Source: JBBIOI01 sp037443425
Lineage (GTDB): Bacteria; Desulfobacterota; BSN033; UBA1163
Reading direction: 5' to 3'
NCBI GenBank assembly: GCA_037443425.1
Contig: JBBIOI010000063.1
Coordinates: forward strand, 1 to 19,355
Length of the DNA: 19,355 bases
The first letter of the stretch is position 1. Every line of letters starts with the position of its first letter. Position numbers and translations under genes: made by a program. Positions 13,238 through 19,355 of this stretch are shown here, one piece after another. Under the pieces are notes generated by a model. The model made no database searches and was not told where the DNA came from. It saw nothing but the letters and a program-made list of their open reading frames with translations.

Positions 13238-15433
13238 TTAGGCCTTTGTTACCTGAACAACTACCTCCGAAGCCATAACATGACCCACAGTTGGATCAAA
13301 GTATGTTGGTAGAAAATCATTATATGAGAGACCTATGTCATAAGCCACTTTTAGGTGCTTAGAATAGATCCCGTATCCGCTAGGTAACCACACACAGGAG
13401 GGATGTATTCCTTCTGTGAGTCGAACACGAATCTTTCCTTCTCCTACAATCGATTTTATCCTAACCCAATCACCATCTTTTAAGCCCAACCTTTCTCCCC
13501 TTTTACGATTCATCCATAAACGGACTAAATCATAACGATGGCTAATTGACATCAATATGGGCTGATTTGCTGTCATTGAATGGGTATGTATGGCCTGTTT
13601 TCCATGTATCAATCTGAAAGAATGCGGGTCGATTGGGTCAGGAGAAACAAGTGGCTCCTCCCACCGAGGTATGGGCGAGAAACCTAATTGCTCGAGTGTC
13701 TTGCTATATATTTCAACCTTTCCAGAAGGTGTATTTAATTTATCAAATCCTTCTTTCCATTCATCTCCTACGAATAAAACTCCTTTCTCCTTCAATTGTT
13801 CTATCGTTACCTTTAAGGGTTTTAGTCTTAAACGATTTGCCTCTTCAATATCAAAATCGAAATATTTGCCAACCCCTAAATGTTTTGCCAATTCAATTAT
13901 GATTTGTGTTCCAGGTCGAGTATCATACATAGGTTTTACAACCTGTTGCTGGATACTGACCTGGGCCCGCTTGCCGCTATGTTTTGTATCAATAGCCTCT
14001 GTTCTCTCAAGATAGAATGATTCTGGTAAGACATAATGGGCAATGGAGGCTGTTTCAGAAAGGACCGTATCTATGACAACAAGGAGTTCAAGCCTTTTAT
14101 ACCCCGCAATCACCCTCTTTGGATTTGGGTTGGTACGAAGAGGGTTATAATGATAGACAAAACCTGCTTTTAATTCTTCTCTAAGGGCTAACTCTGGAAT
14201 AGCATGGGCAATCCCATCTCCATATGCACCTAAAGGATATCTCCCTGGCATACCTGTTCCATCAAGCTTTCCAGTTGAAGGAAGTTCTGGGGCAGGATGT
14301 TTGGGCTGAAGTTCCCCTAATTGTGCGGTTTTTGGGAAATATATTCCGCCCTCCCTATTAATATTTCCTAATAGACTGTTTGCAATCGCTAAGGCTCGAG
14401 CAGTTTGAAAGCTGTTTAGATACTGGGATCCAAATGCACCATGGTAACCTCTGTGAATAAGGGCTCTTGGTCTTTCTTTGGAGAGCTCACGGGTTATTCT
14501 AATAATTGTCTCTGCAGGTATTTCACATATTTTTTCTGCCCATTTAGGGGAATAGTTTACAATTTCATCTTTTAATCTATTAAAACCGACTGTTTTTTCA
14601 GAGACAAATCTTTTATCATAAAGTCTTTCTTCGATCATCACATTAATCATTGAAAGAAGCAGGGCTAAATCTGTTCCAGGTTTTATTGGAAGCCACTCAT
14701 CAGCAATGATTGCTGTTTCACTATGTCTTGGGTCAACAACTACCAGTTTTGCGCCTTTTGACTTTGCCTCCATTATTCTTTTGATCTGACCTAAATCGAT
14801 TCCACCTGCAGGATTTCTTCCGATAATCATAATGTATTTAGAATTGGCAAGATCAACCGAAGGAAGTTCACCAACTGTTGTTACCCAACCAGCATTTCTC
14901 GCTGTATAACATGTCGAGCCGTGGGTAAAGTAATGAGGGCTTCCCAATGCATGCATTAGTCTTAATGCATAAAGGTGATTTGGTTGTGGGTAGTTTACCC
15001 AGAAAATACTTTGAGGACCATTATTCATAAGGATAAGATTTATTTTTTGGGCAATCTCTTGATAGGCCTGATCCCATGAAATTGGTTGAAATTTATCTCC
15101 TATCCTCTTTAATGGTCCTTTAATTCGATAAGGGCTATATAAATCATGTAGATATCCATGTCCTTTTGGGCAGACAACACCAAGATTGCCATTTGTCTCA
15201 GGATTTCCTTCGATTTTCCAAACCCTGCCATTTTTAACAAAAACAAATATCCCACAGCGATTTCCACACCCGTTGCAAATAGTTGGAACCTTTTTGATGG
15301 ATGCTTCAATACTTTTTTCTGCCCATGTCTTGAAATTTAGAATATCTGAGCTGATAGATAGAGCACCAATAGTTACAGCAGTTGCCTTTAGAAAATTTCG
15401 TCTTGTAAGCTTAAGATTTCTAATTTCTGTCAT
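13238..15433 (-). CDS. Molybdopterin-bisPGD oxidoreductase catalytic subunit, PsrA/PhsA-like
   Basis: This 731-residue DMSO-reductase superfamily enzyme is likely a sulfur-compound reductase (polysulfide or thiosulfate type), acting at the outer face of the inner membrane. The N-terminus has a Tat signal (LTRRNFLKATAV). The [4Fe-4S] site is CNGCGNRC...C, with Cys53, Cys56, Cys60 and Cys88 counted from the ATG, followed by the CPKGHG Lys. Cys175 in GSTCYTARN is the expected molybdenum ligand, which is found in PsrA/PhsA relatives. The C-terminal cofactor domain shows IHGKQAIHTHSMTANQP and LGLKDGDWVRI. I chose the ATG at 15433. The longer frame would need a TTG at 15451, and neither start has a strong ribosome site. 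Tetrathionate, arsenate or other oxyanion substrates cannot be excluded. Confidence 0.9.
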   Translation of the reverse strand: MTEIRNLKLTRRNFLKATAVTIGALSISSDILNFKTWAEKSIEASIKKVPTICNGCGNRCGIFVFVKNGRVWKIEGNPETNGNLGVVCPKGHGYLHDLYSPYRIKGPLKRIGDKFQPISWDQAYQEIAQKINLILMNNGPQSIFWVNYPQPNHLYALRLMHALGSPHYFTHGSTCYTARNAGWVTTVGELPSVDLANSKYIMIIGRNPAGGIDLGQIKRIMEAKSKGAKLVVVDPRHSETAIIADEWLPIKPGTDLALLLSMINVMIEERLYDKRFVSEKTVGFNRLKDEIVNYSPKWAEKICEIPAETIIRITRELSKERPRALIHRGYHGAFGSQYLNSFQTARALAIANSLLGNINREGGIYFPKTAQLGELQPKHPAPELPSTGKLDGTGMPGRYPLGAYGDGIAHAIPELALREELKAGFVYHYNPLRTNPNPKRVIAGYKRLELLVVIDTVLSETASIAHYVLPESFYLERTEAIDTKHSGKRAQVSIQQQVVKPMYDTRPGTQIIIELAKHLGVGKYFDFDIEEANRLRLKPLKVTIEQLKEKGVLFVGDEWKEGFDKLNTPSGKVEIYSKTLEQLGFSPIPRWEEPLVSPDPIDPHSFRLIHGKQAIHTHSMTANQPILMSISHRYDLVRLWMNRKRGERLGLKDGDWVRIKSIVGEGKIRVRLTEGIHPSCVWLPSGYGIYSKHLKVAYDIGLSYNDFLPTYFDPTVGHVMASEVVVQVTKA

Positions 15434-15459
15434 CTTATTAAATCCAATCAATATATTTA

Positions 15460-15497
15460 TTTTAAGAGGGGTTAATTTTCTCTAACCCCTCTTAAAA
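15460..15497. other. Perfect 15-bp inverted repeat between rhodanese and catalytic subunit genes
   Basis: TTTTAAGAGGGGTTA (15460-15474) and TAACCCCTCTTAAAA (15483-15497) are exact inverses around the loop attttctc. In either direction the T-run lies before the stem and the A-run after it, the reverse of a normal intrinsic terminator. It will form a very stable hairpin in the operon mRNA just before the catalytic subunit gene, where it could act as a processing or stability element or a protein-binding site. Confidence 0.8.
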
Positions 15498-15507
15498 TCT
15501 GATAAAA

Positions 15508-15969
15508 CTACCTTGCCACAGGATAACCAGCCTTGATCCAATCCTCAAATGGGGCATCCATAAGAACCGCATTCTTATAGCCAAGATCGTTTAGGGTCTT
15601 TGTGGCAAGAGCTGAGCGGGCTGCTGTCAAACAGTAGACGTAAATCTTTGCGTCTTTGTCTATAATTCTATCCCAGACTATAAACTCCAACTTTCCTCTT
15701 GAGATATTGATGGCGCCAGGGATATGTCCTGCCTTATACTCTTCAGGGTCCCTCACATCAAGAATGACAGCCTTCTCCTTCTTGTCTATTGCTGCCTTTA
15801 CATCAGCAGGAGTCACTTTCTTTATCTCTGCCTTTGCCTTCGAAACCCATTCCTTTACTATCGTAGTCTGCCAGGCAGGAATCTTTGGCTTCTCCTGTGC
15901 CAGTGTCAAGCTCAGCATTGAAAAGATAAATACCACCATCACAACAAAAACTAACATCCTCTTCTTCAT
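15508..15969 (-). CDS. Exported single-domain rhodanese
   Basis: This 153-residue protein has a cleavable Sec signal (MKKRMLVFVV..., cleavage likely after LTLA near residue 24) followed by one rhodanese domain (about 50-152). Key motifs are ILDVRDPEEYKAGHIPGAINI and the active-site loop YVYCLTAARSALA, where Cys113 would carry sulfane sulfur. Rhodaneses of this type hold or move persulfide sulfur; in Wolinella, a related periplasmic protein (Sud) feeds polysulfide to the Psr enzyme. The strong GGAGG ribosome site supports the ATG. The gene lies between the receiver-only gene and the PsrA-like gene on the same strand, which points to sulfur delivery to the downstream enzyme. That link is inference. 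Confidence 0.93.
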   Translation of the reverse strand: MKKRMLVFVVMVVFIFSMLSLTLAQEKPKIPAWQTTIVKEWVSKAKAEIKKVTPADVKAAIDKKEKAVILDVRDPEEYKAGHIPGAINISRGKLEFIVWDRIIDKDAKIYVYCLTAARSALATKTLNDLGYKNAVLMDAPFEDWIKAGYPVAR

Positions 15970-16044
15970 CCTCTTTCACCTCCTTTCCTTAGTTTTCGGG
16001 TTGTTTAACAACTTATGGGACATTTTGAATGCCCTCTTGTTTAG

Positions 16045-16422
16045 TCATTTGCTAAAGGGATGACCCCCTTTTTCCAATTCCATTAACGCCCTTTCAAGAT
16101 CCTTTAAATCAAAAGGCTTAACTAAATAAGCCTTAACTCCAGAATCTAAGGCTTCTTTTTTTAATTTTTCATCGTTCTTAACTGTCAAAAAAATACAGAA
16201 TAGATTAGGTCTTTGATTCAACCACTGCCTTAAGATCTCCAAACCATCTCCATCTGGAAGATGATCTCCGCATATAACGATATCAAAATTTACATGTTTA
16301 AAAAGTTTATCTCCTTCTTTTTTAGAAAAGGCTAAAAATACTTCGATATCTTTTTCATGGTTCATGAAATGAAAAAGTGATTCAGCAACGATCTTATCCT
16401 TCTCAAGAATCAATACTTTCAT
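16045..16422 (-). CDS. Receiver-only protein lacking the canonical phosphoacceptor Asp
   Basis: This 125-residue protein is a lone response-regulator receiver fold with no output domain. Aligned through the LPDGDGLEIL stretch, the position of CheY Asp57 is Gly52 (ICGDHLP), with an Asp one residue later. The N-terminal acidic pair also reads LEKDK instead of VDDD. The conserved Thr (IFLTVKND) and Lys (AYLVKPFD) remain. It may be a phosphorylation-independent adaptor or may use the shifted Asp53. The start at MKVLILEK matches the family. It is the first gene after a sigma-54 promoter-like site and lies 75 bp upstream of the rhodanese gene. Confidence 0.88.
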   Translation of the reverse strand: MKVLILEKDKIVAESLFHFMNHEKDIEVFLAFSKKEGDKLFKHVNFDIVICGDHLPDGDGLEILRQWLNQRPNLFCIFLTVKNDEKLKKEALDSGVKAYLVKPFDLKDLERALMELEKGGHPFSK

Positions 16423-16702
16423 AAATCTTAGAATGAATTCGCAAAAAGAATGCCAAAAAATTTTTAATTTATTAGATTAATTTCACGATTCAAAATCTTA
16501 TTAATATTCGATAACTTACTATAATGGTCCAAAATTTAACCGAGCGCTTTTTGAACTGGAATCTATCGGGCGAGTTTATTTAATGATTAGAAACCTTTAG
16601 AGATTATAAATACAACAACTAAAAATTATTTAATTATTACCCTACTGTTTGATTTCAAATAGTCTGTCTATATTGATACATTCTTTATAAAGATAATAGA
16701 AA
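16423..16702. other. Regulatory gap between the NtrC-type gene and the sulfur operon
   Basis: This 280-bp AT-rich gap carries no gene. It holds a sigma-54-type promoter near its left end (16441-16456). The remaining 240 bp are where an enhancer-binding activator would be expected to sit. No strong repeated operator pair could be picked out by eye. The imperfect arms tccaaaa and ttttgaactgga at 16528-16560 are weak candidates. Confidence 0.5.
16441..16456 (-). promoter_or_regulatory. Candidate sigma-54 (-24/-12) promoter
   Basis: Read on the - strand, the sequence is TTGGCATTCTTTTTGC. The GG of the -24 box and the GC of the -12 box are 12 bp apart, as sigma-54 holoenzyme requires, and TGGCA plus TTTGC match most of the consensus. 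The start codon of the receiver-only gene is about 19 bp beyond the -12 box, so the predicted leader is only about 7 nt. The gene just upstream encodes a sigma-54 activator, which strengthens the call. The short leader is the main concern. Confidence 0.65.
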
Positions 16703-16709
16703 TTATCTT
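16690..16709 (-). terminator. Hairpin at the end of the NtrC-type gene
   Basis: AAGATAAT and ATTATCTT form a perfect 8-bp stem around AGAA, overlapping the stop codon at 16703-16705. It could be a weak terminator, although only TTTATAAAG follows and the stem is A/T-rich. The same palindrome (GATAAT-N4-ATTATC) also resembles a Fur or PerR box. Confidence 0.35.
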
Positions 16710-18061
16710 AAGCCATACTTGGCCATACGATAAAGAAGGGCAGAGCGTGAGATACCTAACATCTTTGCAGCCTGTAACTTATTCCCCTTTTTTATTTTTA
16801 AGGCTTCAATTATATATTTCTTTTCTATATCCTCAAGGATTACTCCATGCGGCGGGAGAATAGGCTTAAATTCAAATCTTTCCTCTTTTTCTTTTAAAAA
16901 ATTAAGATGATTCTCTGTAATAGTGTCTCCATTTTCAAGAAGGACAATTCTTTCTACAGCATTTCGGAGCTCTCTAACATTGCCTGGCCATGAGTAGGAA
17001 TGTATCATCAATTCAGCATTTTGGGAAATATGAATAAAATTTTTTTTAAACTGTTCGTTAAATCTATTCATAAAGAATTTAAAAAGTGGTAATATATCAT
17101 CCTTTCTCTCCCTTAATGGGGGTATGTAAATCTTTATTACGTTAAGTCTAAAATAGAGGTCTTCGCGAAAATTCCCTTTATTAACCTCAGCCTCTAAATT
17201 TTTATTTGTTGCCGATATTATCCTTATATCGGCCTTTTTCTTTTCAATACTACCTACTCTGTAATATTCCTTTTCTTCAAGTATTCTCAATATCTTTACT
17301 TGAGCTGAGGGAGAGAGTTCTCCAACCTCGTCAAGAAAGATAGTTCCTTTATCCGCAGACTCTATTTTACCAATCTTCCCCTTTTCTGCTGCCCCTGTAA
17401 AAGCCCCCTTCTCATAGCCAAATAGTTCACTTTCAATCAGGTCCTTTGGTATTGCACCACAATTGATTGTAACAAATGGATATTGGGACCTTGGGCTTAA
17501 GAAATGGATATATTCAGCTAAAAGTTCTTTACCTGTTCCTGTTTCCCCCTCGATTAAGATTGTAGTATCAGGACTTTTGGCAACTTTTTCTGCTAATTCT
17601 ATAACATCCTTCATCTTCTGACTTACCCCAATAATACCTCCTTGACGGAATCTTTCCTGATACTGTGCCCTAAGCCACTGCACCTCCTTTTTTAAACGTA
17701 TCTGTTCGATTCCTCTTTCGATGACTCTCTCAATCTGAACGAGATCAAATGGCTTTACAATAAAATCAAATGCCCCGCTCTTCATCGAATTTACTGCCAT
17801 TTCAATAGAGCCTTGGGCAGTCATTATAATAACAGGTAGTTGTGGAGACTTCTCTTTTATTACGCGAAGCACTTCATTTCCATTTATCCCAGGGAGCCAG
17901 TGATCGAGGAGTACAAGATCAGGGTCTTCTTTTTCAAAGATTTCCAATCCCTCCTCACCCGTATGACTACTAAAGACTTCATAACCTGATGCCCTTAAAG
18001 CTACTTCGAGTGACTGGCGTAAAATTGGTTCATCATCAATGATTAATATCTTGAATTTCAT
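16703..18061 (-). CDS. NtrC-family sigma-54-dependent response regulator
   Basis: This 452-residue transcription activator has three domains. The receiver (1-120) has Asp9/Asp10, phosphoacceptor Asp53 (LVLLDHWLPG), MTAQG and VKPFD. The AAA+ domain (about 143-375) has Walker A GETGTGKE (172-179), the sigma-54-contacting GAFTGA loop (219-224) and Walker B GTIFLDE (239-245). The C-terminal Fis-type helix-turn-helix is GNKLQAAKMLGISRSALLYRM. All signature residues are present. I prefer the ATG at 18061, with GGAGAAGAGGG just upstream; the longer frame would need a TTG at 18076. The gene overlaps the kinase gene by 26 bp, so the two form a coupled pair. It probably activates the sigma-54 promoter at 16441. 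Confidence 0.95.
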   Translation of the reverse strand: MKFKILIIDDEPILRQSLEVALRASGYEVFSSHTGEEGLEIFEKEDPDLVLLDHWLPGINGNEVLRVIKEKSPQLPVIIMTAQGSIEMAVNSMKSGAFDFIVKPFDLVQIERVIERGIEQIRLKKEVQWLRAQYQERFRQGGIIGVSQKMKDVIELAEKVAKSPDTTILIEGETGTGKELLAEYIHFLSPRSQYPFVTINCGAIPKDLIESELFGYEKGAFTGAAEKGKIGKIESADKGTIFLDEVGELSPSAQVKILRILEEKEYYRVGSIEKKKADIRIISATNKNLEAEVNKGNFREDLYFRLNVIKIYIPPLRERKDDILPLFKFFMNRFNEQFKKNFIHISQNAELMIHSYSWPGNVRELRNAVERIVLLENGDTITENHLNFLKEKEERFEFKPILPPHGVILEDIEKKYIIEALKIKKGNKLQAAKMLGISRSALLYRMAKYGLR

Positions 18062-19355
18062 TACCCTCTTCTCCAATAGATTTTAATGTCTTTTGTACGG
18101 GAAAGTAGATAATAAACGTTGAACCCTCGCCCTCTTTACTCATTACATCTATAGTAGCTTCGTGATTCTCTAAGATTTTTAAGCTTATTGAAAGACCCAA
18201 TCCAGTGCCTTCGGATTTTGTTGTAAAGAAAGGATCGAAAATCTTTTTAAGATTTTCACGTGGGATCCCAATTCCTGTATCCCTTATTTCCACTCCAACC
18301 TTTCCATCTTTATCTAAGAAAGTCTTTAAACTTAAAGTTCCCCCATTTTGCATTGCCTGAATCGAATTTAGTATAAGGTTGATAAACACCTGTTGAATTT
18401 GATGAGGATCAACTTTTAGTTCTGGTATTTTCATTCCCTTTTCAAAAAAAGTGGATATATTGGCCTTTTTTAATTTCGTTTGCAGGATCTCTAAACTTCT
18501 CTCAATCAATTCATTTATATCGACATTTTTAAAATGGGTAGGCCTTGGTTTTGCAAAATTTAGCATATCATCCACAATCTTTTGAATCTTTTCTATACCT
18601 TCTTCAGTGCTTTTAAGAAGCTTTTTTTCTGTTTCAGAAAGGTCTTTGTTTCGTAGAAGTATTTGTGTATTTATCTTAATTCCGGCAAGGGGATTTCTTA
18701 ATTCATGGGCAACTCCTGCAGTAAGTTCTCCGAGAGAGGAAAGCCTTTCTGTGAGGATCAGTCTCTCTTCTGTCTTCTTTATCTCAGTTATATCTTTACA
18801 GATCTTTGAAAATCCTATTATCTCTCCCTGAGCATTCCGGAGCGGAGAAATCGTCATACTGATAATTATTTCTCGTCCATCTTTTGTCCTTCTTCTTGCT
18901 TCATGGTTGGAAATTACATCACCATTTAGGAGTTTTGAAATTAGTTGATTCATTAACCTTTCCTCTTCCATCTTCACTCTTTCATCCTCTGGATAAATAA
19001 ACTGGGAAAGATTCTTTCCCAATACCTCCTCTTTTTTAAATCCATAAATACGCTCAGCCCCTTTATTCCAATAAATCACCTTCCCTTCGAGATCGACTAC
19101 AGAAATTGCATCTCCTTCGTTTTCCACTATGGATTCAAGAAAATTCTTAGCCTCAATAAGCTCTTTTTGGAGACGAACCTTTTCGAGCATTAAATGGTAA
19201 CCTTCAATAGCGCGGTTTACCACAAAAGGGAGAGCTTTTGCACATTCGGCGGAACGATTGATATAGTCAAAGACCCCTTCTTTCATAGCCTCGAGGGCAA
19301 GCTTTGAGTCTCCCTTTTCAGTAATAAAGATAGTAGGGATTGAAATCCCCATAGC
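18036..19355 (-). CDS. Soluble PAS-domain sensor histidine kinase, N-terminus outside the window
   Basis: The reading frame is still open at the right edge; the ATG at 19352 lies inside the fold and is not the true start. The visible 439 residues contain the end of a receiver-like domain (IPTIFITEKGDSKLALEAM...GVFDYINRS, about 1-50) and a linker helix. These are followed by a PAS domain (about 70-195, ISVVDLEGKVIYWNKGAERIYGF), a HisKA domain with the phosphorylated His in GVAHELRNPL, and an HATPase domain (NLILNSIQAMQNGG, DTGIGIP, TTKSEGTGLGLSI). No membrane segment is seen, so it senses a cytoplasmic signal or a bound cofactor. The receiver-like part has Asn where the conserved Lys normally stands. 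The gene overlaps the activator gene and is its likely partner. Confidence 0.93.
   Translation of the reverse strand, partial: AMGISIPTIFITEKGDSKLALEAMKEGVFDYINRSAECAKALPFVVNRAIEGYHLMLEKVRLQKELIEAKNFLESIVENEGDAISVVDLEGKVIYWNKGAERIYGFKKEEVLGKNLSQFIYPEDERVKMEEERLMNQLISKLLNGDVISNHEARRRTKDGREIIISMTISPLRNAQGEIIGFSKICKDITEIKKTEERLILTERLSSLGELTAGVAHELRNPLAGIKINTQILLRNKDLSETEKKLLKSTEEGIEKIQKIVDDMLNFAKPRPTHFKNVDINELIERSLEILQTKLKKANISTFFEKGMKIPELKVDPHQIQQVFINLILNSIQAMQNGGTLSLKTFLDKDGKVGVEIRDTGIGIPRENLKKIFDPFFTTKSEGTGLGLSISLKILENHEATIDVMSKEGEGSTFIIYFPVQKTLKSIGEEGNEIQDINH

Noticed and set aside
15460..15497. Intrinsic terminator for the rhodanese gene
   Set aside because: The T-run precedes the stem and an A-run follows it in both directions, so it lacks the 3' U-tract. 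It is kept as a hairpin of unknown role.
16690..16709. Fur/PerR box controlling the sulfur operon
   Set aside because: The palindrome overlaps a stop codon and lies about 240 bp from the sigma-54 site. A/T-rich palindromes are common in this sequence. Listed only as a possible weak terminator.

Overview
This AT-rich window (roughly 35-40% G+C by eye) looks like the chromosome of an anaerobic bacterium, most likely from the Desulfobacterota/Deltaproteobacteria or a neighbouring lineage. The evidence is a PerR-rubrerythrin-KatG oxidative stress cluster, several molybdenum enzymes, a sigma-54 two-component system, and intergenic repeats of the GTCATTCCGAG/GAGATTGCCACG type that are common in such genomes. 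The lineage is an inference from gene content, not from a marker gene.

Left part (1-5.2 kb, mostly + strand): the N-terminus of a DUF362-type protein runs off the left edge on the - strand. It is divergent from an orphan Tat-exported Leu/Ile/Val-type ABC substrate-binding protein that has its own promoter and a hairpin terminator. Next come an AEC-family (auxin efflux carrier-like) permease, a DUF523-DUF1722 protein enclosed by an inverted repeat pair, and a DUF488 protein. The gaps between these genes are filled with palindromic repeats.

Middle part (5.2-10 kb): a short cytoplasmic sulfite-oxidase-fold protein lies on the - strand, and its usual molybdenum-binding Cys is a Ser. It is followed by a + strand oxygen-defence cluster. 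This consists of a PerR with all five metal ligands and an operator-like palindrome in its promoter, a rubrerythrin, a 53-residue protein of unknown function, and the catalase-peroxidase KatG. A miniature inverted-repeat element with perfect 15-bp ends sits between rubrerythrin and the small gene. A large palindromic element sits behind katG, where transcription converges.

Right part (10.1-19.4 kb, all - strand): the cluster reads, in transcription order, a PAS histidine kinase (5' end outside the window), an NtrC-type sigma-54 activator, a near-consensus sigma-54 promoter, a receiver-only protein lacking the normal phosphoacceptor Asp, an exported rhodanese, a perfect 15-bp hairpin, and a PsrA/PhsA-like molybdopterin catalytic subunit. 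It continues with a four-cluster ferredoxin subunit, a TorD-type chaperone, a tiny unrecognised lipoprotein, an NrfD/PsrC membrane anchor and an exported sulfite-oxidase-fold protein. The layout suggests a signal-regulated, membrane-bound enzyme handling polysulfide, thiosulfate or another sulfur compound at the outer face of the inner membrane, with the rhodanese carrying sulfane sulfur. The pairing of two different molybdenum enzyme folds plus an unknown lipoprotein in one operon is the best candidate here for an undescribed variant. The substrate cannot be read from the sequence.
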